A stretch of DNA of 51,788 nt, from NCBI RefSeq assembly GCF_006335005.1, contig NZ_VDMP01000027.1:268599-320386 (forward strand). Reading direction: 5' to 3'. The notes below the pieces were generated by a model. That model was not told the origin of the DNA and made no database searches. It saw only the letters and a program-made list of their open reading frames with translations. A program made the position numbers and the translations under genes. Below, one piece after another: positions 16,131 to 24,725 of the stretch. This DNA comes from Nocardioides albidus. GTDB taxonomy: Bacteria > Actinomycetota > Actinomycetes > Propionibacteriales > Nocardioidaceae. Position 1 is the first letter of the stretch. Each line of letters begins with the position of its first letter.

Positions 16131-16940
16131 GTGTCCGAGCAGTACGACCCTGCCCAGGCTGACGACGCGCTCGCCGAGGCGGCCCACGACGTCGCCGACG
16201 TCGAGGATGCGGAGGACACCGCCCTCGAGGAGACCGTCGCCACCGACGAGACCGACGACGTCGAGGGTGCCGAGCAGGACGAGCACGACGAGCAGGACGC
16301 GGCGTCCGCCGAGGACCCGCTCGAGGCGTTCCGCCGTGAGCTGTGGGCCAAGCCCGGCGACTGGTTCGTGGTGCACACCTACTCCGGCATGGAGAACCGG
16401 GTGAAGCAGAACCTCGAGAACCGGATCCACTCCCTCAACATGGAGGACTACATCCACGAGATCGTGGTCCCCACCGAGGAGGTCGCGGAGATCAAGAACG
16501 GCCAGCGCAAGATGGTCAAGCGCACCGTTCTCCCCGGCTACGTCCTGGTCCGCATGGACCTGACCGACGAGTCGTGGGCCGCCGTACGCCACACCCCCTC
16601 GGTCACCGGCTTCGTCGGTCACAGCCACCAGCCCGTGCCGCTGAGCATGGACGAGGTGGAGAAGATGCTCGCCCCGGCCGTCGTCACCGCGGCCGCCGCC
16701 GAGGCCGAGGCCGCCGCCGCCAGCAGTGGCGGCACGGCCACCACGCCGGCCAAGAAGCCGATCGAGGTCGCCGACTTCGACGTCAACGACTCGGTCCTCA
16801 TCGTCGACGGCGCGTTCGCCACCCTCCACGCGACCATCACCGAGATCAACGCCGAGGCCCAGCGGGTCAAGGCGCTCGTCGAGATCTTCGGCCGCGAGAC
16901 CCCGGTCGAGCTCTCGTTCTCCCAGATCCAGCGGGTCTGA
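16131..16940 (+). CDS. nusG: Transcription termination/antitermination factor NusG
   Basis: A 269-residue NusG that binds RNA polymerase and links it to Rho or the ribosome. Layout: an acidic disordered N-terminal tail of about 70 residues (rich in D and E); the NGN domain from [18 protein letters not shown]; then an Ala/Ser/Thr-rich linker of about 25 residues; and the KOW domain ([20 protein letters not shown], ending SFSQIQRV). E. coli NusG is about 180 residues, so both the tail and linker are extra. The GTG at 16131 has GGAG seven bases upstream; an in-frame ATG at 16119 lacks a Shine-Dalgarno. It lies between secE and rplK. Confidence 0.95.
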   Translation: MSEQYDPAQADDALAEAAHDVADVEDAEDTALEETVATDETDDVEGAEQDEHDEQDAASAEDPLEAFRRELWAKPGDWFVVHTYSGMENRVKQNLENRIHSLNMEDYIHEIVVPTEEVAEIKNGQRKMVKRTVLPGYVLVRMDLTDESWAAVRHTPSVTGFVGHSHQPVPLSMDEVEKMLAPAVVTAAAAEAEAAAASSGGTATTPAKKPIEVADFDVNDSVLIVDGAFATLHATITEINAEAQRVKALVEIFGRETPVELSFSQIQRV

Positions 16941-17074
16941 ATTTCGCATCTCCGGGCCTCCGCGCGGAGAATGTCCGGGTTGCCCGGCCCGATGTCCGAC
17001 GGCCGGGTGAACGCAGGTGGCAGAGACGTACGACGTACGCCTCGTCATGACCACGAGAAGAAAGAGACACAGGA

Positions 17075-17506
17075 ATGCCTCCCAAGAAGAAGATCGCCGC
17101 ACTGGTCAAGGTGCAGCTGCAGGCCGGCTCGGCCACCCCGGCTCCGCCGGTCGGTACGGCGCTCGGTCCGCATGGCGTCAACATCATGGACTTCTGCAAG
17201 GCGTACAACGCCCAGACCGAGTCCATGCGCGGCAACGTCATCCCGGTCGAGATCACGATCTACGAGGACCGGTCCTTCGACTTCATCACGAAGACCCCGC
17301 CGGCCGCCGAGCTCATCAAGAAGGCCGCCGGTCTGCAGAAGGGCTCGGGCGTCCCGCACAAGGAGAAGGTCGGCAAGCTGACCAAGGACCAGGTGCGCGA
17401 GATCGCGACGACCAAGCTCCCCGACCTCAACGCCAACGACGTCGACGCCGCCATGAAGATCGTGGAGGGCACCGCGCGCTCCATGGGCGTCACCATCGAG
17501 GCCTGA
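17075..17506 (+). CDS. rplK: 50S ribosomal protein L11
   Basis: A 143-residue protein of the L11 stalk base, which binds 23S rRNA and supports factor GTPase activity and the stringent response. Standard length and landmarks: [17 protein letters not shown] with the proline-rich [10 protein letters not shown] loop, [12 protein letters not shown], and the C-terminal rRNA-binding domain with [12 protein letters not shown]. It starts at ATG 17075 and pairs with rplA 63 bases downstream. The 134 bases between nusG and rplK may carry a leader or separate promoter, but no clear motif is seen. Confidence 0.98.
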   Translation: MPPKKKIAALVKVQLQAGSATPAPPVGTALGPHGVNIMDFCKAYNAQTESMRGNVIPVEITIYEDRSFDFITKTPPAAELIKKAAGLQKGSGVPHKEKVGKLTKDQVREIATTKLPDLNANDVDAAMKIVEGTARSMGVTIEA

Positions 17507-17569
17507 ACAACTGTGGAAGGGCCGCGCTGGCCCGCTGACCACACCTCCTCTCCTAGCTAAGGAATCACC

Positions 17570-18283
17570 ATGCAGCGCAGCAAGACCTACCGCGCGGCTG
17601 CCGAGACGTTCGACAAGAACGAGCTCTACAGCCCGCTGGCCGCGATCAAGATCGCCAAGGCCGCCAGCAAGAAGAAGTTCGACGAGACCGTCGACGTCGT
17701 CATGCGCCTGGGTGTCGACCCGCGCAAGGCCGACCAGATGGTCCGCGGCACCGTCAACCTGCCCCACGGCACCGGCAAGACCGCTCGCGTCCTCGTGTTC
17801 GCGAACGGTGACAAGGCCGACGCCGCCCGCGAGGCCGGCGCCGACTTCGTCGGCAGCGACGACCTGATCGACAAGGTCGCCGGCGGCTGGACCGACTTCG
17901 ACGCCGTCGTCGCCACCCCGGACCTCATGGGCAAGGTCGGTCGCCTCGGCCGCGTGCTCGGTCCCCGTGGCCTCATGCCGAACCCCAAGGTCGGCACCGT
18001 GACGCCGGACCCGGCCAAGGCCGTGACCGACATCAAGGGCGGCAAGATCGAGTTCCGCGTCGACCGCCACGCCAACCTCCACTTCATCGTGGGCAAGGCG
18101 TCCTTCTCCGAGCAGCAGCTCGCCGAGAACTACGCCGCCGCCCTCGAGGAGGTGCTGCGGCTCAAGCCGTCCAGCTCCAAGGGCCGCTACCTGAAGAAGG
18201 TCACCGTCTCCACGACCATGGGCCCCGGCGTCCAGGTCGACCCCAACCGCGTCAAGAACGTCGCGGCCGAGGACGAGGCCTGA
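17570..18283 (+). CDS. rplA: 50S ribosomal protein L1
   Basis: A 237-residue L1, the mobile stalk protein at the E site; in many bacteria it also represses its own mRNA. Landmarks: the [20 protein letters not shown] strand, [28 protein letters not shown], and [21 protein letters not shown]. The ATG at 17570 follows AAGGAATCACC, a clear Shine-Dalgarno. A GC-rich terminator comes 24 bases after the stop, so rplJL are transcribed separately. Confidence 0.98.
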   Translation: MQRSKTYRAAAETFDKNELYSPLAAIKIAKAASKKKFDETVDVVMRLGVDPRKADQMVRGTVNLPHGTGKTARVLVFANGDKADAAREAGADFVGSDDLIDKVAGGWTDFDAVVATPDLMGKVGRLGRVLGPRGLMPNPKVGTVTPDPAKAVTDIKGGKIEFRVDRHANLHFIVGKASFSEQQLAENYAAALEEVLRLKPSSSKGRYLKKVTVSTTMGPGVQVDPNRVKNVAAEDEA

Positions 18284-18306
18284 GTCAGGCACCAGCTCCG
18301 CTCGTA

Positions 18307-18343
18307 CGACGCCCGCCGCTCCCCCCGGGGACGGCGGGCGTCG
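18307..18343 (+). terminator. rplK-rplA terminator
   Basis: A perfect 12-pair GC-rich stem (18307-18318 with 18332-18343); the 13-base loop can pair further (cccc/gggg). It lies 24 bases after the rplA stop. Confidence 0.85.
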
Positions 18344-18436
18344 CGCGTTCCCGGCGTACTTCCCAGGGCGAGCGGCGTGAAGCACCTTCTCGGGTCGCTC
18401 CTGGTCGTCGTCGCCGTGGGTGGGCGCGCGGCTGGA

Positions 18437-18530
18437 GCGGTTTCACCACGGGATGTAGGCGAAGCGTCGCTCCCCGTGCGGAGTTCCGCTACTGGAGCGA
18501 GGACTCACCTACATCCCGTGGTGAAACCGC
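18437..18530. repeat. 94-base long inverted repeat between convergent genes
   Basis: Two 37-base units in inverted orientation (18437-18473 and 18494-18530) agreeing at 33 of 37 positions. The outer 23 and inner 7 bases are perfect, with the differences confined to a seven-base patch. The 20-base centre contains its own hairpin (gcgga/tccgc). The repeat sits between rplA and the convergent aminotransferase gene, which already has another terminator on the rplA side. It may end the aminotransferase transcript; see findings. Confidence 0.9.
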
Positions 18531-18580
18531 CCCCCGCCGATCCGCCGACCCGCCGATCCGCGGACCCGCGGACTCGCAGC

Positions 18581-19870
18581 TCACCCGCGGGTCAGCGACT
18601 CCAGCGCGGCGAGCTCGACGCAGAGGGCGACGCCGGCCATCGCGGCCCTGACGTCGTCCAGCCCGGGGTAGGTCGGGGCGAGGCGGATGTTGCGGTCGTT
18701 CGGGTCGTTGCCGTGGGGGAAGGCGGAGCCGGCGGGGGTCAGCACGATGCCGGCCTCCTTGGCGAGCTCGATGACCCGCGTGGCGGTCCCGTCGACGACA
18801 TCGAGGTTCACGAAGTAGCCGCCGGTCGGGACGGTCCACTCGGCGATGCCCAGGCCGGAGAGCCGCGAGGACAGCGCCTCCTCGACCGCCGCGAACTTGG
18901 GGGCGATCAGGTCGCGGTGCTTGCGCATGTGCGCGCGCACGCCGTCCGCGTCGCCGAAGAACTCGACGTGGCGCAGGTGGTTGACCTTGTCGGGGCCGAT
19001 GGCGGCGAAGCCGAGCCGCTGGAGGTACCACGCCTTGTTCTCGGCCGAGGCGGCGAGGGCGGCGACGCCGGCGCCGGCGTAGGTGATCTTGGAGGTCGAG
19101 GCGAACATGATCGGCCGGTTGGGGTGGCCCGACGCCTCGGCCAGGCTGAGGGCGTCGGCGCTCTTGGCCTCGTCCTCGGTGAGGTGGTGCACGGCGTACG
19201 CGTTGTCCCACAGGATGCGGAAGTCCGGGGCGGCCGTCGGCATCGCCATCAGCTCGGCGGCGACCTCGGGGGAGCAGACCGAGCCCGTCGGGTTGGCGTA
19301 CGTCGGCACGATCCACATGCCCTTGACGCTCGGGTCGTCGGCGACCACGGCCCGGACAGCGGCGACGTCGGGTCCGTCGGCGTTCATCGGGACGGTCACC
19401 ATCTCGATGCCGAGCTCGGCGAGCATCGTGAAGTGGCGGTCGTAGCCCGGCACGGGGCAGACGAACCTCACGACCGGCTCCTGGGACCAGGGGCGCGGCG
19501 AGTCCGGCCCGCCCTTGATCAGCAGGGCCGTGAGCACCTGGTGCATGAGGGTGAGGCTGGAGTTGCCTCCGCACACGACGTTGGCGACGTCGACGCCGAG
19601 CAGGTCCGCGAAGATCTCCCGCATCTCGATCAGACCCTCGAGCCCACCGTAGTTGCGCACATCGGTGCCCGAGCGGTCCTGGTACGTCGACGGCAGGCCG
19701 AGCAGGTCGTTGGACAGGTCGAGCTGGTCGGCCCCCGGCTTGCCGCGCGTGAGGTCCAGCTTCAGTCCGCGCGCCTTCAGCTCGTCGTACTCCTCGCGCA
19801 CGCTCGTCAGGCGCGCAGCGAGCTCGTCGGCGGACAGGGCGGAGAGCGGGGAGGTGGTCACGAGGTCCAT
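18581..19870 (-). CDS. Class I PLP aminotransferase (aspartate aminotransferase-like)
   Basis: A 429-residue fold-type I aminotransferase of the AspC/PF12897 subgroup. The PLP lysine is K261 in FASTSKITYAG. Other cofactor contacts are visible: CGGNSSLTLMH (phosphate loop), YANPTGSVCS, and DNAYAVHHL with the aspartate that pairs with the pyridine nitrogen. RNIRLAPTYP near the end carries the arginine for the substrate carboxylate. Likely reaction: amino transfer between an amino acid, probably aspartate, and 2-oxoglutarate. The ATG at 19870 has GGGAG nine bases upstream, so an in-frame start ten codons earlier is less likely. It converges on rplA. Confidence 0.88.
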   Translation of the reverse strand: MDLVTTSPLSALSADELAARLTSVREEYDELKARGLKLDLTRGKPGADQLDLSNDLLGLPSTYQDRSGTDVRNYGGLEGLIEMREIFADLLGVDVANVVCGGNSSLTLMHQVLTALLIKGGPDSPRPWSQEPVVRFVCPVPGYDRHFTMLAELGIEMVTVPMNADGPDVAAVRAVVADDPSVKGMWIVPTYANPTGSVCSPEVAAELMAMPTAAPDFRILWDNAYAVHHLTEDEAKSADALSLAEASGHPNRPIMFASTSKITYAGAGVAALAASAENKAWYLQRLGFAAIGPDKVNHLRHVEFFGDADGVRAHMRKHRDLIAPKFAAVEEALSSRLSGLGIAEWTVPTGGYFVNLDVVDGTATRVIELAKEAGIVLTPAGSAFPHGNDPNDRNIRLAPTYPGLDDVRAAMAGVALCVELAALESLTRG

Positions 19871-19949
19871 CGTGCCAACTCCCCGCTCGGGTCGCCCCAC
19901 CGCGTCCGGTGAACGGTCAGGGTGCGCCGGGCGGACCGGCCTCGAGGGC

Positions 19950-20318
19950 TCAGGCGCCGCGGCGCACGTCCTGGCGCGACCAGAACGCCCGCATGCTGGT
20001 GATCAGCCCGTCCTCGGAGAAGGTCATCACGTCGATGGGCTCGATGACCGACCGCTCCGCGCCCGTGCCCGAGACGACACGGAAGGAGAACGCGGCCTCG
20101 TCGCCGGCCACCCGCAGCGCCAGGAGCTCGGTGCTCCGCTGCCGGGAGGTCAGCACCTCGTAGAAGGCGGCGATCTCCTCGGTGCCCTTGCGGGCGGGCG
20201 TGCCCACCGGGTCCTCGAGGGTGGCGTCGGGGGCGTACAGCGCGGCGATCTCCGCTCCGCTGCTGGCGTTCGCGACGAGGTCGAGGTAGCGGGCCACGGT
20301 GCTCGGGATGTCGGTCAT
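19950..20318 (-). CDS. SnoaL/ketosteroid-isomerase-like (NTF2 fold) protein
   Basis: A 122-residue NTF2-fold protein. Features: an N-terminal helix (VARYLDLVANASSGAEIAALYAPDATLEDPVG), the GTPARKGTEEIAAFYEVL block, and the strand VIEPIDVMTFSEDGLITSMRAFW. The aspartates and hydrophobic pocket are typical of steroid delta-isomerase-like and SnoaL-like proteins, a family with many non-enzymatic members. I chose the ATG at 20318 because longer in-frame extensions add unusual Arg/Pro-rich sequence and would overlap the rplJ promoter region. It is 79 bases upstream of the aminotransferase on the same strand. Substrate unknown. Confidence 0.75.
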   Translation of the reverse strand: MTDIPSTVARYLDLVANASSGAEIAALYAPDATLEDPVGTPARKGTEEIAAFYEVLTSRQRSTELLALRVAGDEAAFSFRVVSGTGAERSVIEPIDVMTFSEDGLITSMRAFWSRQDVRRGA

Positions 20319-20375
20319 GACCGCATCGTCGGCATGGGGCGGCGTACGGCGGCCGGCGGTCCCGGTCGCCGGGAT

Positions 20376-20404
20376 TTGGCGCAGTCGCGCGGGCGCCGTA
20401 CCGT
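20376..20404 (+). promoter_or_regulatory. Promoter of rplJ-rplL
   Basis: TTGGCG (20376-20381), a 17-base spacer, then TACCGT (20399-20404). Transcription would begin near 20411, leaving a leader of about 200 bases before rplJ. Confidence 0.65.
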
Positions 20405-20429
20405 TGCCCACTGAAACCTCAAGACCGCC

Positions 20430-20600
20430 GGTCGTCCGGGCTCCCAGCCCTGACCGAAGGTTCCGCCGAAGGGCGGACGGCCTGCGCAGGGAATCAGAGC
20501 ATCGCCGAGTGCACCGTCAGGTGCGCGAGGTCCACGCCCTGAGCGCCTGCGCTCGGGGCGTTCGTCATGGTGGCGAATCCTTCGCGGTGGTCCCCATCCG
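20430..20600 (+). ncRNA. Candidate L10 (rplJ) autoregulatory leader
   Basis: The long untranslated region before rplJ can fold into several helices, including tccgcc/ggcgga around 20460-20475 inside an outer ccctg/caggg pairing (about 20448-20492). In many bacteria the L10-L12 complex binds such a leader to repress its own translation. Placement and length fit the known L10 leader; the assignment rests on context and folding, not on a covariance-model match. Confidence 0.5.
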
Positions 20601-20611
20601 GAAGGAGACCC

Positions 20612-21283
20612 ATGGCGCGGGCAGACAAGCAGGCCGCCGTCGCGGAGATCGCTGAGTCGTTCAGCGAGTCCGCAGGCGCTGTGCTGACCGAGTACCGCGG
20701 TCTCACCGTCAAGGAGCTGCAGGACCTTCGCCGCTCCCTCGGTGCGAACGCCAGCTACGCCGTGGTCAAGAACACGCTGGCCAAGATCGCCGCCAAGGAG
20801 GCGGGGATCGACGGCTTCGACGACCTGCTCACCGGCCCGACCGCGATCGCCTTCATCCAGGGCGACGTCGTCGAGGCGGCGAAGGGTCTGCGTGACTTTG
20901 CCAAGGCGAACCCCGCCCTTGTGATCAAGGGTGGCGTTCTGGACGGCAACCTCCTCGACGCGAAGGAGATCGCCAAGCTGGCCGATCTCGAGTCGCGCGA
21001 GGTGCTCCTGGGCAAGCTGGCGGGCGCGATGCTCGCCTCGCTGAGCCAGGCCGTCTACCTCCTCAACGCCCCGCTCGCCCAGGCTGCCCGGCTCGCCGGC
21101 GCCCTGGAGGCGAAGGCGCAGGAGGACCCCTCGATCCTCGCAGGTGGTGCTGGTACGCCGGCCGCTGCCGAGGAGACCCCGGCCGCTGAGGACGCCGCCC
21201 CCGCCGAGGAGGTCGAGGCGCCCGCTGCCGAGGCCGACGAGGCCGAGGCTGCCGACGAGGCGACCGAGTCCACCGAAGCCTGA
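20612..21283 (+). CDS. rplJ: 50S ribosomal protein L10
   Basis: A 223-residue L10, the stalk base that carries L7/L12 dimers. The globular part is canonical: [48 protein letters not shown]. The helix that binds L12 dimers follows at about 125-165. The last 45 residues are an acidic Ala/Glu tail absent from E. coli L10 but common in actinobacteria. The ATG at 20612 has GGAAGGAG upstream. rplL follows after 80 bases in the same unit. Confidence 0.97.
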   Translation: MARADKQAAVAEIAESFSESAGAVLTEYRGLTVKELQDLRRSLGANASYAVVKNTLAKIAAKEAGIDGFDDLLTGPTAIAFIQGDVVEAAKGLRDFAKANPALVIKGGVLDGNLLDAKEIAKLADLESREVLLGKLAGAMLASLSQAVYLLNAPLAQAARLAGALEAKAQEDPSILAGGAGTPAAAEETPAAEDAAPAEEVEAPAAEADEAEAADEATESTEA

Positions 21284-21363
21284 TCCAGGCCGACGTACAC
21301 CACCTGAAACCCGGGCCGCCCGCGCCGAGCGCGGTCGGGCCATCTGAGAAAGGACACGCCACC

Positions 21364-21756
21364 ATGGCGAAGCTCACCACCGACGAGCTCCTCGACGCGT
21401 TCAAGGAGATGACCCTCATCGAGCTCTCCGAGTTCGTGAAGCAGTTCGAGGAGACCTTCGGCGTCACCGCCGCCGCCCCGGTCGCCGTCGCCGCTGCCCC
21501 CGCCGCCGGCGGTGCCGCCGGTGGCGCCGAGGAGGCCGCTGCTCAGGACGAGTTCGACGTCGTCCTCGAGGCTGCCGGTGACAAGAAGATCAACGTCATC
21601 AAGGAGGTCCGCGCGCTGACCTCCCTCGGTCTCAAGGAGGCCAAGGACCTCGTCGAGAGCGCCCCCAAGGCGATCCTCGAGAAGGTCAACAAGGAGACGG
21701 CCGACAAGGCCAAGGAGGCCCTCGAGGGCGCCGGCGCCACCGTCACCCTCAAGTGA
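21364..21756 (+). CDS. rplL: 50S ribosomal protein L7/L12
   Basis: A 130-residue L7/L12 that recruits translation factors. The N-terminal dimerisation helices ([27 protein letters not shown]) are joined by an Ala/Gly-rich hinge (about 40-58) to the C-terminal domain ([34 protein letters not shown], and terminal VTLK). Length is typical. The ATG follows AGAAAGGACACGCC. In most bacteria rpoB follows closely; here a strong terminator and an Mce operon come next. Confidence 0.98.
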   Translation: MAKLTTDELLDAFKEMTLIELSEFVKQFEETFGVTAAAPVAVAAAPAAGGAAGGAEEAAAQDEFDVVLEAAGDKKINVIKEVRALTSLGLKEAKDLVESAPKAILEKVNKETADKAKEALEGAGATVTLK

Positions 21757-21783
21757 CGCGTCGCTGACACGACACACTCCGGT

Positions 21784-21821
21784 CACGAGGCCGGCAGAGC
21801 ACACGCTCTGCCGGCCTCGTG
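21784..21821 (+). terminator. rplJ-rplL terminator
   Basis: A perfect 17-pair stem (21784-21800 with 21805-21821), four-base loop, followed by a short ttt. It cleanly separates the ribosomal operon from the Mce operon. Confidence 0.92.
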
Positions 21822-21891
21822 CCATTTCCCCCGTCGTTCTCCCCGTCGTTCCCCCGTCGTTTCCCCGGTCCTGACGCGGACGGCGCGTGGA

Positions 21892-21970
21892 CGCCTAGCA
21901 CTACTCGTGAGTTGGACACTAGGCCTACTCGCCAGTACCTTTCGGGTCACGTTGGCCAGGTGCACGTGAC
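21892..21970 (+). promoter_or_regulatory. Repeated and palindromic operator-like DNA upstream of the Mce operon
   Basis: In the 305-base gap before the Mce ATPase gene there are two CTACTCG-containing direct repeats about 22 bases apart, near 21901 and 21925, flanked by cctag/ctagg. An inverted repeat GTCACGT-N11-ACGTGAC (21946-21952 with 21964-21970) overlaps the proposed -35. These look like binding sites for one or two regulators. I cannot name the regulator. Confidence 0.45.
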
Positions 21971-21995
21971 GCGTGACACGGTGGCCGCGTAACGT
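21967..21995 (+). promoter_or_regulatory. Candidate promoter of the Mce operon
   Basis: TGACGC (21967-21972), a 17-base spacer, then TAACGT (21990-21995), about 65 bases before the first gene. The -35 overlaps the inverted repeat described above, suggesting regulated transcription. Confidence 0.45.
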
Positions 21996-22061
21996 GCGCC
22001 GCGTGGTTGCGTTGTTCCTATCGCAGCCGGGGCCGGCGAGCGGACGTAGGAGAGGGCAATC

Positions 22062-23021
22062 ATGGGCGTCGACGTACAGGTCACCAACCTGACGAAGCAG
22101 TTCGGGAAGCAGCTGATCTGGAAGGGCGTGACGCTGACCCTTCCCGCGGGTGAGATCTCCGTGATGCTGGGCCCGTCGGGCACCGGCAAGTCCGTCTTCC
22201 TCAAGGCTCTCATCGGCCTGATCAAGCCCGACGAGGGCTCGATCGTCATCGAGGGCACCGACATCGCCTCCTGCTCCGAGAAGGAGCTCTACGAGATCCG
22301 CAAGCTGTTCGGCGTGCTGTTCCAGGACGGCGCGATGTTCGGCTCGATGAACCTCTACGACAACGTCGCCTTCCCGCTGCGCGAGCACACCAAGAAGAGC
22401 GAGTCCGAGATCCGTGACATCGTCATGGAGAAGATGGACATGGTCGGTCTGCTCGGCGCGGAGATGAAGCTGCCCGGCGAGATCTCGGGCGGCATGCGCA
22501 AGCGCGCAGGTCTGGCCCGGGCGCTGGTCCTCGACCCGGAGATCCTGCTGATCGACGAGCCCGACTCCGGCCTCGACCCGGTGCGCACCTCGTTCATCAA
22601 CCAGCTCTTCGTCGACCTCAACGCACAGATCGACGCGACCTTCCTCATCGTCACCCACGACATCCACAGCGTGCGCGTGGTGCCCGACCAGATCGGCCTG
22701 CTCTACCACAAGCACCTCGCGATGTACGGCCCGCGCGAGATGCTCCTGTCCTCCGACGAGCCCGTCGTGCGCCAGTTCCTCAACGCGCAGACGATCGGGC
22801 CGATCGGCATGTCGGAGGAGAAGGACGCCGACCAGCTCGCGGCCGAGAAGGACATGGACCTCCCGCCGCTGCCGCCGATCCCGCTGCAGATGGAGCCGTC
22901 CAACGGCATCCCCCGCCGCGCGCAGCGCCCCGCCGGCGAATGGTGCCGCCTCAACGGCGTGACCCCTCCTCCCGGATCGTTCACCCGCGAGGCCGAGCAC
23001 GCCTCGGGCCACCAGAGCTGA
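22062..23021 (+). CDS. Mce transporter ATPase (MceG/Mkl/MlaF family)
   Basis: A 319-residue ABC ATPase that powers the Mce lipid importer. Walker A GPSGTGKS (37-44), MlaF-type signature ISGGMRKRAGLARAL from residue 141, Walker B ILLIDEPDSGLDP and VTHD histidine are intact. After about residue 250 there is an extension rich in Pro and charged residues, resembling the C-terminal tail that mycobacterial MceG needs for stability. The ATG follows a strong AGGAGAGGG. In mycobacteria the mkl gene is unlinked from mce operons but lies near rplL; here it heads the operon itself. Confidence 0.92.
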   Translation: MGVDVQVTNLTKQFGKQLIWKGVTLTLPAGEISVMLGPSGTGKSVFLKALIGLIKPDEGSIVIEGTDIASCSEKELYEIRKLFGVLFQDGAMFGSMNLYDNVAFPLREHTKKSESEIRDIVMEKMDMVGLLGAEMKLPGEISGGMRKRAGLARALVLDPEILLIDEPDSGLDPVRTSFINQLFVDLNAQIDATFLIVTHDIHSVRVVPDQIGLLYHKHLAMYGPREMLLSSDEPVVRQFLNAQTIGPIGMSEEKDADQLAAEKDMDLPPLPPIPLQMEPSNGIPRRAQRPAGEWCRLNGVTPPPGSFTREAEHASGHQS

Positions 23022-23033
23022 GCGAGTCCCCCT

Positions 23034-23057
23034 GACAGCAAGCATCGACAGCAAGCA
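23034..23057. repeat. Tandem 13-base repeat between mceG and yrbEA
   Basis: gacagcaagca occurs at 23034-23044 and again at 23047-23057 in an A-rich 82-base gap, followed by the related gaccaggacacaggaccagacagg-like tract, which is purine-rich and ends in the ribosome binding site AGGAAGGGG. Probably an unstructured leader; function unknown. Confidence 0.6.
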
Positions 23058-23103
23058 CCCGACACGAGACCAGGACACAGGACCAGACAGGAAGGGGCGG
23101 TAG

Positions 23104-23886
23104 GTGTCGCTCACTGCTGCACGCGTGGTCGCCCCGATCGGCACCGCGGGCAAGCTGTTCGCCTTCGCGCTCGACGTGGGGCGTGGACTCTTCCGTCGTC
23201 CCTTCCAGGGCCGCGAGTTCATCCAGCAGGCCTGGTTCATCGCCTCGGTCACGATCATCCCCACCGCTCTCGTCGCGATCCCGTTCGGAGCGGTCATCGC
23301 CCTCCAGGTCGGTGGCCTGATCAAGCAGTTCGGCGCCCAGTCGTTCACCGGCTCCGCCTCCGTGCTCGCGGTCATCCAGCAGGCCGGTCCGATCGCGACC
23401 GCGCTGCTCATCGCGGGCGCGGGCGGCTCGGCGATCGCCGCCGACCTCGGAGCGCGCAAGATCCGCGAGGAGCTCGACGCCATGATGGTGCTGGGCATCG
23501 ACCCGATCCAGCGTCTCGTCGTGCCGCGCGTGCTCGCCTGCATGCTCGTCGCGGTGTTCCTCAACGGCATGGTCAGCGTCGTCGGCGTCGCCGGCGGCTA
23601 CGTCTTCAACGTCATCCTCCAGGACGGCACGCCCGGCGCCTACATCGCCAGCTTCACCGCGCTCGCCCAGCTGCCCGACGTGTGGGTCGGCATGATCAAG
23701 GCCCTCGTCTTCGGACTGATCGCCGCCATCGTCGCCGCCTACAAGGGCATGAACGCCGGCGGCGGTCCCAAGGGCGTGGGCGACGCCGTCAACGAGTCCG
23801 TCGTCATCACCTTCCTCCTCCTGTTCGTCGTCAACTTCACTCTGAGCACGATCTACCTGCAGCTCGTGCCCCCGAAGACGGGTTAG
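23104..23886 (+). CDS. YrbE-type Mce permease A (MlaE family)
   Basis: A 260-residue integral membrane protein of the MlaE/YrbE family with about five to six membrane segments. Family core: FIASVTIIPTALVAIPFGAVIALQVG, then IAADLGARKIREELDAMMVLGIDPIQRLVVPRV, the coupling helix that contacts the ATPase. It would pair with the next gene product to form the permease heterodimer. GTG start at 23104 with GGAAGGGGCGG upstream. Four bases separate its stop from the next start. Confidence 0.93.
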   Translation: MSLTAARVVAPIGTAGKLFAFALDVGRGLFRRPFQGREFIQQAWFIASVTIIPTALVAIPFGAVIALQVGGLIKQFGAQSFTGSASVLAVIQQAGPIATALLIAGAGGSAIAADLGARKIREELDAMMVLGIDPIQRLVVPRVLACMLVAVFLNGMVSVVGVAGGYVFNVILQDGTPGAYIASFTALAQLPDVWVGMIKALVFGLIAAIVAAYKGMNAGGGPKGVGDAVNESVVITFLLLFVVNFTLSTIYLQLVPPKTG

Positions 23887-23890
23887 CGCG

Positions 23891-24718
23891 ATGGCGAGCG
23901 TCAAGGCGATCTACGACCGGCCCATGAAGGGCCTGGACAACCTCGGTCACGAGCTGTCCTTCTACATCAAGGTGCTCCTTGCGGCGCCCCGCTCGGTCAA
24001 GCGCTACCCGCGCGAGATCATGCGGATCCTCGCCGAGGTCACCCTCGGCTCGGGCGCCCTCGCGGTCATCGGCGGCACCGTCGGCGTCATCATCGGCATG
24101 ACCTTCTTCACCGGCGCGCAGGTCGGCCTGTCCGGCTACGCCGCGCTCAACCAGCTCGGCACCGCCGCGTTCGCCGGCTTCGTCTCCGCCTACTTCAACA
24201 CCCGCGAGATCGCCCCGCTGGTCGCGGGCATCGCTCTCGCCGCGACCGTCGGCTGCGGCTTCACCGCCCAGCTCGGCGCCATGCGGATCTCCGAGGAGAT
24301 CGACGCGGTCGAGGTCATGGCGATCCCCTCGATGCAGTTCCTGGTCACGACCCGGGTCATCGGGGGTCTCATCGCGATCGTCCCGCTGTACGTCGTCGGC
24401 CTGCTGTCGTCGTACGTCGCGAGCAGGCTCGTGGTGACCAAGTTCTACGGCCAGTCGAGCGGCACCTACGACCACTACTTCAACCAGTTCCTGCCACCCG
24501 GTGACGTGCTGTGGTCGTTCGGCAAGGTCCTGGTGTTCGCGGTCGTCGTCATCCTCATCCACTGCTACCACGGCTACACCGCCTCGGGTGGTCCCGCCGG
24601 CGTGGGCGTCGCCGTGGGTCGCGCCGTCCGCACGAGCATCGTCGCGATCAACGTGATCGACCTGTTCCTGTCGATGGCCATCTGGGGCGCCTCGACGACG
24701 GTCAGGCTGGCGGGGTGA
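23891..24718 (+). CDS. YrbE-type Mce permease B (MlaE family)
   Basis: A 275-residue partner of the previous permease. It shows the same MlaE features: GTVGVIIGMTFFTGAQVG, TREIAPLVAGIALAATVGCGFTAQLGAMRISEEIDAVEVMAI (coupling region), and several hydrophobic helices with GGPAGVGVAVGRAVRTS near the end. A and B permeases are always paired in actinobacterial Mce loci. The ATG at 23891 follows the previous stop by four bases; mceA starts seven bases after its stop. Confidence 0.93.
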   Translation: MASVKAIYDRPMKGLDNLGHELSFYIKVLLAAPRSVKRYPREIMRILAEVTLGSGALAVIGGTVGVIIGMTFFTGAQVGLSGYAALNQLGTAAFAGFVSAYFNTREIAPLVAGIALAATVGCGFTAQLGAMRISEEIDAVEVMAIPSMQFLVTTRVIGGLIAIVPLYVVGLLSSYVASRLVVTKFYGQSSGTYDHYFNQFLPPGDVLWSFGKVLVFAVVVILIHCYHGYTASGGPAGVGVAVGRAVRTSIVAINVIDLFLSMAIWGASTTVRLAG

Positions 24719-24725
24719 GCGCGCG

